Shown: positions 1 through 8,060, counted from the stretch's first letter. The stretch: 64,000 bases of DNA from Flavobacterium anhuiense (GCF_900101855.1 NZ_FMVC01000004.1:434001-498000); one strand, 5' to 3'. Notes: generated by a model not told the origin, from the sequence alone. Translations and numbers: made by a program.

Positions 1-1
1 C

Positions 2-739
2 CAATTGGTTCTTTCTCGCCGATTTACACAAGGTTTTAAAGGAGACGAATTTAATGTGTACAGAGCTTTAAGAAGCATCAACCCTTCTCCATATTTATTC
101 TTCTTTGATTATGGCGATTTCAAAATATTCGGTTCTTCGCCTGAAGCTCAAATTATTGTAAAAAACAGAAAAGCTGAAATTCATCCAATTGCAGGAACTT
201 TCAAAAGAACAGGAAATGATGAGCGTGATGCACTTTTAGCAAAAGAACTTTCTGAAGATAAAAAAGAAAACAGTGAACATGTTATGCTAGTAGATTTGGC
301 AAGAAATGATTTAAGCCGAAATGGACATGATGTAAATGTTGAAAAATACAGAGAAGTGCAATTTTTCTCTCACGTAATTCACTTAGTTTCTAAAGTGACA
401 GGACATTTACACGACAAAGCAACCACAATGCAAGTGGTTGCAGATACTTTCCCAGCAGGAACTTTGAGCGGTGCTCCAAAACACAGAGCAATGCAGTTAA
501 TAGAAGAATGCGAGAAAACAAACCGTAACTTCTACGGAGGTGCAATCGGTGTTATGGACTTTGACGGGAATTTTAACCACGCGATTATGATTCGAACTTT
601 CCTTTCTAAAAACCATCAATTGCACTGTCAAGCAGGAGCCGGAATTGTAGCTAGTTCTGATGAAGAAAGCGAAATGCAGGAAGTTTACAATAAATTGAGA
701 GCATTGAATACGGCGCTAGAAATGGCAGAAAATATTTAG
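2..739 (+). CDS. trpE: Anthranilate synthase component I, C-terminal part (5' end outside window)
   Basis: This is the chorismate-binding subunit that, with TrpG, makes anthranilate from chorismate and glutamine, the first committed step of tryptophan synthesis in the cytoplasm. The frame is open to the left edge, so the start and N-terminal half lie outside the window; the TTG at 5 is internal. Visible family motifs are FGSSPEAQ, HPIAGTFKR, the LVDLARNDLSR stretch, FPAGTLSGAPKHRAM and the C-terminal GAGIVASSDEESE block, all characteristic of TrpE and related chorismate-utilising enzymes. The downstream trp genes make TrpE much more likely than PabB. It appears to be the first visible gene of the trp operon. 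Any leader or attenuator would lie upstream and cannot be judged. Confidence 0.96.
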   Translation, partial: QLVLSRRFTQGFKGDEFNVYRALRSINPSPYLFFFDYGDFKIFGSSPEAQIIVKNRKAEIHPIAGTFKRTGNDERDALLAKELSEDKKENSEHVMLVDLARNDLSRNGHDVNVEKYREVQFFSHVIHLVSKVTGHLHDKATTMQVVADTFPAGTLSGAPKHRAMQLIEECEKTNRNFYGGAIGVMDFDGNFNHAIMIRTFLSKNHQLHCQAGAGIVASSDEESEMQEVYNKLRALNTALEMAENI

Positions 740-821
740 TGTTCAGTCGCAGTTTTCAGTCTCAGAACTTGAAACTATAAACAATTAACTATAAACAATA
801 AACCATAAACAATTAAAAACT
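740..821. repeat. Degenerate short tandem repeats in the trpE-lipoprotein gap
   Basis: The gap holds CAGT/CTCAG units followed by several copies of a motif like ACTATAAACAAT. It has no coding appearance. It belongs to the same kind of low-complexity intergenic filling that recurs in other gaps of this operon. Confidence 0.6.
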
Positions 822-1265
822 ATGAAAAAAGCAGTATCTATTTTAGTTTTAATCATTGCCATGACTTCTTGCAATTCAGAAAAAAAGCAAAATCCGATTG
901 AAGGAACCTGGCGTCTTATATCAGCCGAAACAACTGAGAAAGATTCTACTTTTTCAACTTTCAATCCAAAAACAAAAATGATTAAGATTATTAACGATAC
1001 ACATTTTGCTTTTTTTAACCATGATTTAAAACACGGAAAAGATTCAACAGGAGCATTGTTCTTTGGCGGAGGCGGAAAATATACTTTGAAAGACAGTATT
1101 TACGCAGAACATTTAGAGTTTTTCAACAACCGCGATTGGGAAGGCAACAAATTTGAATTTGTGGTGAAAGTTCAAAACGATACCTTAATTCAAAAAGGAA
1201 TAGAAAAAGTAGAAAAATTAGGAGTAGATCACATTATTATTGAAAAATACGTTCGAGAGAAATAA
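822..1265 (+). CDS. Small lipoprotein of unknown function inside the trp operon
   Basis: The 147-residue product begins with a lipoprotein signal: a Lys pair, a hydrophobic run, and a lipobox around AMTSC with Cys17 as the predicted lipidated residue. The mature part contains GTWRLIS near residue 30, a pattern seen in lipocalin-like small proteins where a Trp opens the first strand, so a small beta-barrel is possible. No catalytic motif is visible. It lies between trpE and trpG in the same direction with repeat-filled gaps of about 80 bp on both sides. It has no evident role in tryptophan synthesis and looks like a guest gene in the operon. The lipoprotein call is firm; the fold is a guess. 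Confidence 0.75.
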   Translation: MKKAVSILVLIIAMTSCNSEKKQNPIEGTWRLISAETTEKDSTFSTFNPKTKMIKIINDTHFAFFNHDLKHGKDSTGALFFGGGGKYTLKDSIYAEHLEFFNNRDWEGNKFEFVVKVQNDTLIQKGIEKVEKLGVDHIIIEKYVREK

Positions 1266-1351
1266 ATAAAATTTAGTTGCCAGTCTCAGTATCAGTTTTC
1301 AGCAAAAAACTTAGTTACTCAGAACCTTAGCAACTTAGCAACTTAAAAAAA
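1266..1351. repeat. CTCAG/CTTAG octamer array before trpG
   Basis: From about 1276 the gap contains CAGT units, then CTTAG, CTCAG, CTTAG, CTTAG and CTTA at mostly 8 bp steps, ending next to the trpG start. The same array type occurs at 1921-1995, 12985-13018, 21720-21755 and 40319-40470. Confidence 0.7.
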
Positions 1352-1918
1352 ATGAAAAAGATTTTAGTTATAGACAATTACGATAGTTTCACTTACAATT
1401 TAGTGCACTATTTAGAAGATTTAAATTGCGAAGTTACCGTTTACAGAAACGACGAATTTGATATTGATGAAATTGCATCTTTTGAGAAAATTTTACTTTC
1501 TCCAGGGCCTGGAATTCCAGACGAAGCCGGTTTATTAAAAGCAGTTATCGAAAAATACAGTCCGACGAAAAGTATTCTTGGCGTTTGCTTAGGACAGCAG
1601 GCAATTGGAGAAGTTTTTGGCGGAACACTTTCAAACCTTGATAAAGTATATCACGGCGTTGCAACAAATGTAAAAACAGTAGTTTCAGACGAAATTTTAT
1701 TTGAAGGTTTAGGAAACGAATTTGAAGTAGGAAGATACCATTCATGGGTTGTAGACAGTAATTTACCTGAAGATTTAGAAGCGACTTCGGTAGACGAAAA
1801 CGGACAAATCATGTCTTTGCGTCATAAAAATTATGATGTAAGAGGCGTTCAGTTTCACCCAGAAAGTGTTTTAACACCAAATGGAAAAAGGATTTTAGAG
1901 AATTGGATAAAGAGTTAG
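1352..1918 (+). CDS. trpG: Anthranilate synthase glutaminase subunit
   Basis: This class I glutamine amidotransferase supplies ammonia to TrpE. The 188-residue length is normal for a free-standing TrpG. Motifs seen are DNYDSFTYNLVHYLE at the N-terminus, the oxyanion region LSPGPGIP, the nucleophile Cys79 within GVCLGQQAIGEVFGG, and His169 and Glu171 in VQFHPES, so the catalytic triad is intact. PabA cannot be excluded on sequence alone, since one glutaminase can serve both pathways, but the flanking trpE and trpD favour TrpG. The ATG at 1352 directly follows an A-rich stretch typical of flavobacterial starts. Confidence 0.95.
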   Translation: MKKILVIDNYDSFTYNLVHYLEDLNCEVTVYRNDEFDIDEIASFEKILLSPGPGIPDEAGLLKAVIEKYSPTKSILGVCLGQQAIGEVFGGTLSNLDKVYHGVATNVKTVVSDEILFEGLGNEFEVGRYHSWVVDSNLPEDLEATSVDENGQIMSLRHKNYDVRGVQFHPESVLTPNGKRILENWIKS

Positions 1919-1999
1919 TTTACAGTATTCAGTCTCAGTTTACAGTCTCAGTAAAAAACTTAGAACCTTAGCATCTCAGCAACTTAGAATCTTAAAAAA
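1919..1999. repeat. CTTAG octamer array between trpG and trpD
   Basis: After several TCAGT/CTCAG units, five units run at exact 8 bp spacing (CTTAGAAC, CTTAGCAT, CTCAGCAA, CTTAGAAT, CTTA) up to the trpD start. Transcription of the operon should read through it. Confidence 0.75.
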
Positions 2000-2992
2000 A
2001 TGAAAACTATATTAAATAAATTAATCAACCACGAAGTGCTTTCTAAAGAAGAAGCAAAAAACGTATTGATTAATATTTCAAGCGGTCAGTATAATCCAAG
2101 TCAGATTTCGGCTTTTTTGACTGTTTTTATGATGCGAAGCATTACAATCGAAGAACTTTCGGGATTTCGCGAAGCTTTACTAGATTTATGCATTCGTGTT
2201 GATTTATCAGCCTACAATACCATCGATTTATGCGGAACAGGAGGTGACGGAAAAGACACTTTCAATATTTCAACTTTAGCTTCTTTTGTATCGGCTGGAG
2301 CTGGAATAAAGATTGCAAAACATGGAAATTACGGCGTTTCTTCTATTTCTGGGTCAAGCAACGTGATGGAAAAAATGGGAATTAAATTCAGCAACGATCC
2401 TGAATTTTTAGAGAAATGTATTGATAAAGCTGGAGTTTGCGTTTTACATGCTCCCCTATTTCACCCAGCGATGAAAAATGTTGGTCCGATCAGAAAAGAA
2501 TTGGCTGTAAAAACCTTCTTTAATATGTTGGGACCAATGGTAAACCCATCGTTTCCACAGAATCAATTGGTTGGCGTTTTCAACTTAGAATTAGCTAGAA
2601 TGTACGCTTATCTATATCAAAATACCGATGTGAATTTTACCATCCTGCATTCGCTTGACGGATATGATGAAATTTCCTTAACAGGGCCGACAAAAACAAT
2701 TTCTAACCACATGGAAGGAATGTTAAATCCAGAAGATTTTGGTGTTCATCTTTTATCTCAAACTGAAATTGAAGGTGGAAAAACTATCGAAGAATCAGCA
2801 GAAATCTTTACCAACATTATTTCAGGAAAAGGGACTGAGGCACAGAATAATGTGGTTTGTGCCAATGCTGCAATGGCAATTGCAACAGTTACAAAATGTT
2901 CTCCAAAAGAAGGTTTTGAACTAGCGAAAGAAAGTTTATTGTCTGGAAAAGGACATCAGGCATTAAAAAAATTACAAGAATTAAGTAAATAA
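2000..2992 (+). CDS. trpD: Anthranilate phosphoribosyltransferase
   Basis: This enzyme transfers phosphoribose from PRPP to anthranilate, the second step of the pathway. The 330-residue product has the family landmarks: the LCGTGGDGKDTFNIST glycine-rich PRPP loop near residues 75-90, the KHGNYGVSS segment, and the FNMLGPMVNP region. The length is typical for a stand-alone TrpD not fused to TrpG. The ATG start follows an A-rich leader. It sits between trpG and trpC in the operon, with repeat-filled gaps on both sides. No unusual residues were noticed. Confidence 0.95.
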   Translation: MKTILNKLINHEVLSKEEAKNVLINISSGQYNPSQISAFLTVFMMRSITIEELSGFREALLDLCIRVDLSAYNTIDLCGTGGDGKDTFNISTLASFVSAGAGIKIAKHGNYGVSSISGSSNVMEKMGIKFSNDPEFLEKCIDKAGVCVLHAPLFHPAMKNVGPIRKELAVKTFFNMLGPMVNPSFPQNQLVGVFNLELARMYAYLYQNTDVNFTILHSLDGYDEISLTGPTKTISNHMEGMLNPEDFGVHLLSQTEIEGGKTIEESAEIFTNIISGKGTEAQNNVVCANAAMAIATVTKCSPKEGFELAKESLLSGKGHQALKKLQELSK

Positions 2993-3004
2993 AATTTTGT
3001 TTCA

Positions 3005-3022
3005 TCCCGATAGCTATCGGGA
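3005..3022. repeat. Perfect 18-bp palindrome TCCCGATAGCTATCGGGA
   Basis: It lies just after the trpD stop and reads identically on both strands. It is not followed by a T run, so it is not a normal terminator, and the operon continues. Confidence 0.75.
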
Positions 3023-3049
3023 CAGTTTCAGGTTGTTTTGAACGTTCTA

Positions 3050-3083
3050 CAACTTGAAACATGAAACGTGAAACGTGAAACAA
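3050..3083. repeat. GAAACNT heptamer array before trpC
   Basis: Units of 7 bp (GAAACAT, GAAACGT, GAAACGT, GAAACAA) run up to the trpC start. A related but longer heptamer array occurs at 59153-59221. Confidence 0.65.
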
Positions 3084-3089
3084 CACAAC

Positions 3090-3875
3090 ATGAACATTTT
3101 AGATAAAATAATAATAGACAAAAAACGAGAAGTTGTTCTCAAGAAATCGATTATTCCGGTTTGTCAATTGGAAGCTTCTGTATTTTTTGGAAAACAGACT
3201 ATTTCTCTTAGTCAGAAATTGAAAGAAAGTAATTCTGGAATTATTGCTGAACACAAACGCCGTTCTCCTTCAAAATCAATCATCAACAATAATTTTACTG
3301 TTGAAGAAGTAGTAAAAGGTTACGAAAATGCTGGTGCTTGTGGCATTTCAGTTTTAACAGACGGAAAATATTTCGGTGGTTCTCTTGACGATTTACTTTT
3401 AGCAAGAGCATCAGTAAATATTCCGCTATTGCGAAAAGAATTTATTGTAGATGAGTACCAGATTTTAGAAGCGAAAGCACATGGAGCCGATTTAATTTTA
3501 TTAATCGCGGCAGTTTTAACCCGCGAAGAAATTAAATCTTTATCTGAATTCGCTAAAAATTTAGGCTTAGAAGTTTTACTGGAAGTTCACAATCAAGAAG
3601 AATTGGAAAAATCAATTATGCCAAGTTTAGACATGATTGGCGTGAATAACAGAAACTTAAAAACGTTTGAAGTTAGCTTAGATTTCAGTAAAGAATTGGC
3701 ATCTCAAATTCCAAATGATTTTGTAAAAGTTTCTGAAAGCGGCATTTCATCAATTGAAGCCATCCAAGAATTAAAACCATACGGTTACAAAGGTTTCCTG
3801 ATTGGAGAAAACTTCATGAAAACCGATAACGCAGGACAAGCCGCAACGGATTTTATTAAAAATCTGGGCGTTTAA
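3090..3875 (+). CDS. trpC: Indole-3-glycerol phosphate synthase
   Basis: This TIM-barrel enzyme closes the ring of CdRP to give indole-3-glycerol phosphate. Seen motifs are IIAEHKRRSPSKS (the family usually has IAEIKRxSPSKG, so the His after Glu is a small variation), LLRKEFIVDEYQ, LLLEVHN, GVNNRNLKTF, and KVSESGI. The start at 3090 (ATG, MNILDKI) is preferred to the upstream in-frame GTG at 3075, which falls in the GAAACGT repeat and would add a non-conserved leader. The product has 261 residues, normal for the family. It is not fused to TrpF, which follows as a separate gene. Confidence 0.95.
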   Translation: MNILDKIIIDKKREVVLKKSIIPVCQLEASVFFGKQTISLSQKLKESNSGIIAEHKRRSPSKSIINNNFTVEEVVKGYENAGACGISVLTDGKYFGGSLDDLLLARASVNIPLLRKEFIVDEYQILEAKAHGADLILLIAAVLTREEIKSLSEFAKNLGLEVLLEVHNQEELEKSIMPSLDMIGVNNRNLKTFEVSLDFSKELASQIPNDFVKVSESGISSIEAIQELKPYGYKGFLIGENFMKTDNAGQAATDFIKNLGV

Positions 3876-3881
3876 AAAATA

Positions 3882-3928
3882 GCCACGAATTCACGAATTT
3901 AGTTTACAATCATTCGTGAATTCGTGGC
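3882..3928. repeat. Palindromic element with 17-bp arms between trpC and trpF
   Basis: Arm GCCACGAATTCACGAAT at 3882-3898 is matched by its exact reverse complement at 3912-3928, with a 13-nt loop containing TTAGTTTA. A near copy, loop included, occurs at 40376-40424. The rest of the gap to 4014 carries CTTTGCGAA/CTTTGCGG-type fragments of another repeat family. Confidence 0.85.
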
Positions 3929-4014
3929 GGAAAAACTTTGCGAACTTTTTCGCATTCAAAACACAATATAATAGAAAAAAACTTAGCGCACTTTGCGGTA
4001 AAAAACACAACGAA

Positions 4015-4647
4015 ATGAAACTCAAAATATGCGGCATGAAATATCCCGAAAACATTCTCGAAGTAGGATCGCTCCTACCCGATTATATGGGGTTTATTTT
4101 CTGGGAAAAATCCGCTAGATATTGTAACGGGAATGTTCCCGAATTAATAAAAACGATTAAAAAAGTGGGCGTTTTTGTCGATCAGAGCCAAGAAGAAATT
4201 TTGGAGAAAGTTGCAAAATACAATTTACAAGCCGTTCAGCTTCACGGACACGAATCCGTTGAATTTTTATCAGAATTAAAAAATCAATTGCCAAAGAAAA
4301 TTGAAATCATAAAAGTATTTTCTGCAGATGAAAATTTTGATTTCGAAACCATTAAGCCTTTTGAAAATGTCTGCGATTATTTTCTGTTTGACACAAAAGG
4401 AAAATTGCCTGGCGGAAACGGAACAACTTTCGACTGGAGCATCTTAAAAAAATACAATTCGAAAAAGCCTTTCTTTTTAAGCGGAGGCATCGGAATGAAC
4501 GAATTAAAAGCCATTGAAGAAATTTCAAAAACCAAATTGCCAATTTATGCGGTAGACGTAAACAGCAAATTTGAAATCGAACCAGGGCTAAAAAATAAAA
4601 ATCTATTAAGTAATTTCAAACGCAAATTTGAGATTGTAAACATTTAA
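4015..4647 (+). CDS. trpF: Phosphoribosylanthranilate isomerase
   Basis: This TIM-barrel isomerase converts PRA to CdRP. The ATG at 4015 opens with MKLKICGMK, where the KICGM motif with its catalytic Cys is expected almost at the N-terminus; an in-frame ATG 99 bp upstream would add residues encoded by repeat DNA and is rejected. Other motifs are FVDQ, AVQLHGHE, LFDTKGKLPGGNGTTFDW with the catalytic Asp, and FLSGGIG for phosphate binding. The product has 210 residues, as usual. Only 12 bp separate it from trpB, so the two are surely co-transcribed. Confidence 0.95.
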   Translation: MKLKICGMKYPENILEVGSLLPDYMGFIFWEKSARYCNGNVPELIKTIKKVGVFVDQSQEEILEKVAKYNLQAVQLHGHESVEFLSELKNQLPKKIEIIKVFSADENFDFETIKPFENVCDYFLFDTKGKLPGGNGTTFDWSILKKYNSKKPFFLSGGIGMNELKAIEEISKTKLPIYAVDVNSKFEIEPGLKNKNLLSNFKRKFEIVNI

Positions 4648-4659
4648 ACTTTAAAAAAG

Positions 4660-5841
4660 ATGAGTTTTAACGTCAACGAAAAAGGATATTACGGAGAATT
4701 TGGAGGAGCCTATATTCCTGAAATGTTATATCCGAATGTAGAAGAATTACGCCAAAAGTATTTAAGTATAATGGATGAACCTGATTTTAAAGCAGAGTTC
4801 AATCAATTACTGAAAGATTACGTTGGGCGTCCTAGCCCGTTGTATTTTGCAAAACGTTTATCTGAAAAATACAATACCAAAGTTTATCTAAAAAGAGAAG
4901 ACTTAAACCATACCGGCGCACACAAAGTAAATAATACGATTGGTCAGATTTTATTAGCAAAACGTCTAGGTAAAAAAAGAATTATTGCCGAAACTGGAGC
5001 TGGACAGCACGGTGTGGCAACTGCAACGGTTTGCGCATTAATGGGAATTGAATGCATCGTTTATATGGGTGAAATTGACATTGCACGTCAGGCACCAAAC
5101 GTTGCGCGCATGAAAATGTTAGGCGCAGAAGTTCGTCCAGCGCTTTCAGGTTCAAGAACTTTAAAAGATGCCACGAACGAGGCGATCCGGGATTGGATCA
5201 ATAATCCTGTTGATACACATTATATTATCGGATCTGCAATTGGTCCGCATCCTTATCCAGACATGGTGACGCGTTTTCAAAGCATTATTTCAGAAGAAAT
5301 CAAATGGCAATTGAAAGAAAAAGAAGGACGCGAAAATCCTGATTATGTAGTTGCTTGTATTGGCGGAGGAAGTAATGCCGCAGGAACTTACTATCACTTT
5401 TTGCACGAGCCAGAAGTTGGAATTATTGCGGTTGAAGCCGCTGGAAAAGGCGTTGACAGCGGTCATAGCGCAGCAACAAGCAAATTAGGAAAAGTTGGTG
5501 TTATCCATGGCTGTAAAACGCTTTTAATGCAAACACCAGACGGACAAATTACAGAACCTTATTCTATTTCAGCAGGTTTAGATTATCCAGGAGTTGGACC
5601 TTTGCACGCACATCTGGCACAAACAGGACGCGGCGAATTTTTCTCTGTAACCGATGATGATGCTATGAATGCAGGTTTACAGCTTACAAAATTGGAAGGA
5701 ATTATTCCAGCGATTGAAAGTGCGCACGCATTTGCAGTTTTAGATCAGAAAAAATTTAAACCAAGTGATATTGTTGTAATTAGTCTTTCTGGACGTGGCG
5801 ACAAAGATTTAGATAATTATATTGATTACTTTAAATTGTAA
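4660..5841 (+). CDS. trpB: Tryptophan synthase beta chain
   Basis: This PLP enzyme condenses indole with serine to give tryptophan. It has 393 residues, the length of the standard TrpB1 type. The PLP lysine is Lys89 in HTGAHKVNN, the ETGAGQHG catalytic stretch follows, and CIGGGSNAAG forms the cofactor phosphate cup. GEFGGAYIPE at the N-terminus is the usual opening. Its partner TrpA is encoded downstream but separated by two unrelated genes, so the common trpB-trpA adjacency is broken here. Confidence 0.97.
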   Translation: MSFNVNEKGYYGEFGGAYIPEMLYPNVEELRQKYLSIMDEPDFKAEFNQLLKDYVGRPSPLYFAKRLSEKYNTKVYLKREDLNHTGAHKVNNTIGQILLAKRLGKKRIIAETGAGQHGVATATVCALMGIECIVYMGEIDIARQAPNVARMKMLGAEVRPALSGSRTLKDATNEAIRDWINNPVDTHYIIGSAIGPHPYPDMVTRFQSIISEEIKWQLKEKEGRENPDYVVACIGGGSNAAGTYYHFLHEPEVGIIAVEAAGKGVDSGHSAATSKLGKVGVIHGCKTLLMQTPDGQITEPYSISAGLDYPGVGPLHAHLAQTGRGEFFSVTDDDAMNAGLQLTKLEGIIPAIESAHAFAVLDQKKFKPSDIVVISLSGRGDKDLDNYIDYFKL

Positions 5842-5897
5842 TAAAAGTATTAATTTGCACATCTCTAATCGCAACTATTAACGAGAAAAATATAATT

Positions 5898-6218
5898 ATG
5901 GAAAAGTTATTCTCATACGGAACATTAAGATCGAAACAAATTCAAATGCAGATTTTTAAAAAAGTATTAGTTGGAACTCCAGATCAGCTCTTGGGTTATA
6001 AACTAAAAAGTTTACAGATTGAAGAAGAATTTGGAATGGCAGATTATGTGGTTGCAATACCAAGTGAAAACACCGAAGAAAATATTCATGGTGTAGTTTT
6101 TAATGTTTCTAATGCGGATTTAGCAAAAGTCGATTTATTTGAATCTAATTCATATAGAAGAGTTCAGGTCAAACTGAAATCTGGAACAATTGCTTGGGTT
6201 TATACGGAAAATAAATAA
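5898..6218 (+). CDS. Gamma-glutamylcyclotransferase-like (AIG2/GGCT fold) protein
   Basis: The 106-residue protein opens with LFSYGTLRSKQ; YGTLR is the substrate-loop signature of the AIG2-like/gamma-glutamylcyclotransferase superfamily. The later DLFESNSYRRVQV segment fits the family's acidic residue followed by Tyr and Arg. Members remove gamma-glutamyl groups as 5-oxoproline, but substrates vary and cannot be read from sequence. The 56-bp gap after trpB contains TTAATTTG at 5850-5857, a near match to the flavobacterial -7 box, so an internal promoter is possible. It lies 7 bp before the nitrilase-like gene, suggesting a two-gene unit placed inside the trp operon. Confidence 0.82.
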   Translation: MEKLFSYGTLRSKQIQMQIFKKVLVGTPDQLLGYKLKSLQIEEEFGMADYVVAIPSENTEENIHGVVFNVSNADLAKVDLFESNSYRRVQVKLKSGTIAWVYTENK

Positions 6219-6225
6219 TTAAAAA

Positions 6226-6963
6226 ATGATTTTAGCAGCGGCACAGACAAAACCAAAGCGCGGAAACATTGCTTCAAATTTATTAAATCATTATCAGCTT
6301 ATTGAATTGGCAGCTCAAAATGGAGCTCAGCTAATTGCTTTTCCTGAAATGTCAATTACAGGATATGAAAGGGAAAATGCGATGGAATTGGCTTTTGCCG
6401 AAGATGATTACAGGATAGATCATCTGAAAGATCTGGCAACCGACAATAATATTGTCATTATTGCTGGCGCTCCGATTTTAATTAAAAATGAATTGTTCAT
6501 TGGTCAATTTATTATTGCTCCCAACGATTCGGTTTCTATTTATACAAAGCAGTTTTTGCATGAAGGCGAAGATGAATTTTTCCAATCTTCATTTGACAAC
6601 AATCCGATGGTTACGATTGAAGATCAAAATATTGCATTTGCGATTTGTGCTGATATTGATCATCCGAAACATCCTGAAAATGCTGCAAAAAATAATGCCG
6701 ATATTTATATCGCGAGCATTTTCTTTTCGCCAAACGGAATTCCGAATGCGTACAGAGATTTGCAAAATTACGCTGAAAAACATCAAATGAATGTTTTGAT
6801 GTCTAATTTCAGCGGAGAATCTTGGGGATCGCCTTCAGCTGGACAAAGCGCATTTTGGAATACTAAAGGCGAATTAGTTGCTCAAATGAATGACTCAGAT
6901 TCTGGTTTATTATTAGTTGAAAAACAAAATGATAATTGGATAAGCAAGGTTTTAAAGTTTTAA
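6226..6963 (+). CDS. Carbon-nitrogen hydrolase (nitrilase superfamily)
   Basis: The superfamily hydrolyses amides or nitriles with a Glu-Lys-Cys triad. Here the triad can be placed at Glu41 (AFPEMSITGYE), Lys108 (YTKQFLHEGE) and Cys141 (FAICADIDHP), so the enzyme looks active. At 245 residues it is a single-domain member. Its substrate is not apparent. It is closely coupled to the preceding cyclotransferase-like gene, so both may act on gamma-glutamyl or amide compounds; this is inference. The two genes sit between trpB and trpA on the same strand. Confidence 0.88.
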   Translation: MILAAAQTKPKRGNIASNLLNHYQLIELAAQNGAQLIAFPEMSITGYERENAMELAFAEDDYRIDHLKDLATDNNIVIIAGAPILIKNELFIGQFIIAPNDSVSIYTKQFLHEGEDEFFQSSFDNNPMVTIEDQNIAFAICADIDHPKHPENAAKNNADIYIASIFFSPNGIPNAYRDLQNYAEKHQMNVLMSNFSGESWGSPSAGQSAFWNTKGELVAQMNDSDSGLLLVEKQNDNWISKVLKF

Positions 6964-7053
6964 AAAATATGCCACAGATTACACAGACTCTCAAAGATTT
7001 TTTTCACGCAGATTTAAACTTTTAATCTTTGGCTAAAGCAAAATATAAACATA

Positions 7054-7080
7054 CCTAACAGGTTTTTGAAACCTGTTAGG
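7054..7080. repeat. Palindrome with 12-bp perfect arms before trpA
   Basis: CCTAACAGGTTT and its exact reverse complement are separated by TTG. The 133-bp gap also holds a fragment of the CCACAGATTACACAGA repeat. There is no T tract long enough for a terminator. Confidence 0.8.
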
Positions 7081-7096
7081 ATAAAAAATATTAAAA

Positions 7097-7858
7097 ATGA
7101 ACAGAATAACTCAAAAATTACAAGAAGATAAAAAGATCCTTTCTATTTATTTTTCTGCGGGATATCCGAACTTAAATGATACTGTGCAGATTATTCAGGA
7201 TTTAGAAAAAAACGGAGTCGATTTAATCGAAATCGGGCTTCCTTTCAGTGATCCTTTGGCAGACGGACCGACAATTCAGGCGAGTTCAACACAGGCGCTT
7301 CATAACGGAATGACAACTCAAATTCTTTTTGATCAGCTGAAGAATATCCGCGAAAGCGTAAAAATTCCGTTGATTATTATGGGGTATTTTAATCCGATGC
7401 TGCAATACGGAGTTGAAGCTTTTTGCCAGAAATGTGCTGAAATTGGAATTGACGGTTTAATTATTCCAGATCTTCCTGTTGATGTTTATGCAGATGAATA
7501 CAAAGCGATTTTTGAAAAATACGGATTGATCAATGTTTTCTTGATTACGCCTCAAACTTCAGACGAAAGAATTCGTTTTATTGACAGCGTTTCAAACGGA
7601 TTTATTTATATGGTAAGTTCTGCAAGTGTTACAGGATCTCAATCTGGATTTGGTGATGTACAAGAAAGTTATTTTGAAAGAATCGCTAATCTGAATTTAA
7701 AAAATCCTCAAATTGTTGGTTTCGGAATTTCAAATAAAGAAACTTTCAATCAGGCAACAAAATATGCAAAAGGCGCTATTATCGGAAGTGCTTTCATTAA
7801 ACATTTAAGTGAAAAAGGAAGCGGAAAAATTGAAGAATTTGTTGGAGAGATTCGATAA
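7097..7858 (+). CDS. trpA: Tryptophan synthase alpha chain
   Basis: This TIM-barrel subunit cleaves indole-3-glycerol phosphate and passes indole to TrpB. The catalytic pair is recognisable as Glu45 in LIEIGLPFSDP and Asp56 in LADGPTIQ. FSAGYPN near residue 20 and the GFGIS and GAIIGSAF phosphate-binding segments also match. The length of 253 residues is normal. It is the last gene of the trp block and is followed by a hairpin repeat and a strong terminator. Confidence 0.96.
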   Translation: MNRITQKLQEDKKILSIYFSAGYPNLNDTVQIIQDLEKNGVDLIEIGLPFSDPLADGPTIQASSTQALHNGMTTQILFDQLKNIRESVKIPLIIMGYFNPMLQYGVEAFCQKCAEIGIDGLIIPDLPVDVYADEYKAIFEKYGLINVFLITPQTSDERIRFIDSVSNGFIYMVSSASVTGSQSGFGDVQESYFERIANLNLKNPQIVGFGISNKETFNQATKYAKGAIIGSAFIKHLSEKGSGKIEEFVGEIR

Positions 7859-7893
7859 ACAAATCTGATTAAAAATATAATATCCGTTTAGTT

Positions 7894-7994
7894 TGTCATT
7901 TCGACGAAGGAGAAATCTTCGTTGCAAAATCGACAAAGATTGGATTTCACTTTACGGAGCTACTTGTGGAGATTTCTCCTTCGTCGAAATGACA
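7894..7994. repeat. Long inverted repeat, 25-bp perfect arms (ATTTCGACGAAGGAG family, copy 1)
   Basis: The arms at 7894-7918 and 7970-7994 are exact reverse complements (TGTCATTTCGACGAAGGAG... and its complement). The 51-bp loop contains a GACAAAGATTGG-like segment that is also present in copies at 24867-24968 and 26475-26575. It is therefore a dispersed element, not a gene-specific structure. Confidence 0.88.
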
Positions 7995-8002
7995 AGATTG
8001 TG

Positions 8003-8036
8003 AAAAAGCCTGAAAAATAGAGTTTTCAGGCTTTTT
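8003..8036 (+). terminator. trpA: Rho-independent terminator of the trp operon
   Basis: The perfect stem AAAAAGCCTGAAAA / TTTTCAGGCTTTTT has a 6-nt loop and a terminal T run. It lies about 145 bp after the trpA stop, beyond the repeat element, so the element would be included in the trp transcript. Confidence 0.88.
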
Positions 8037-8060
8037 TATTTTAACTAATTAAAGCACGAT

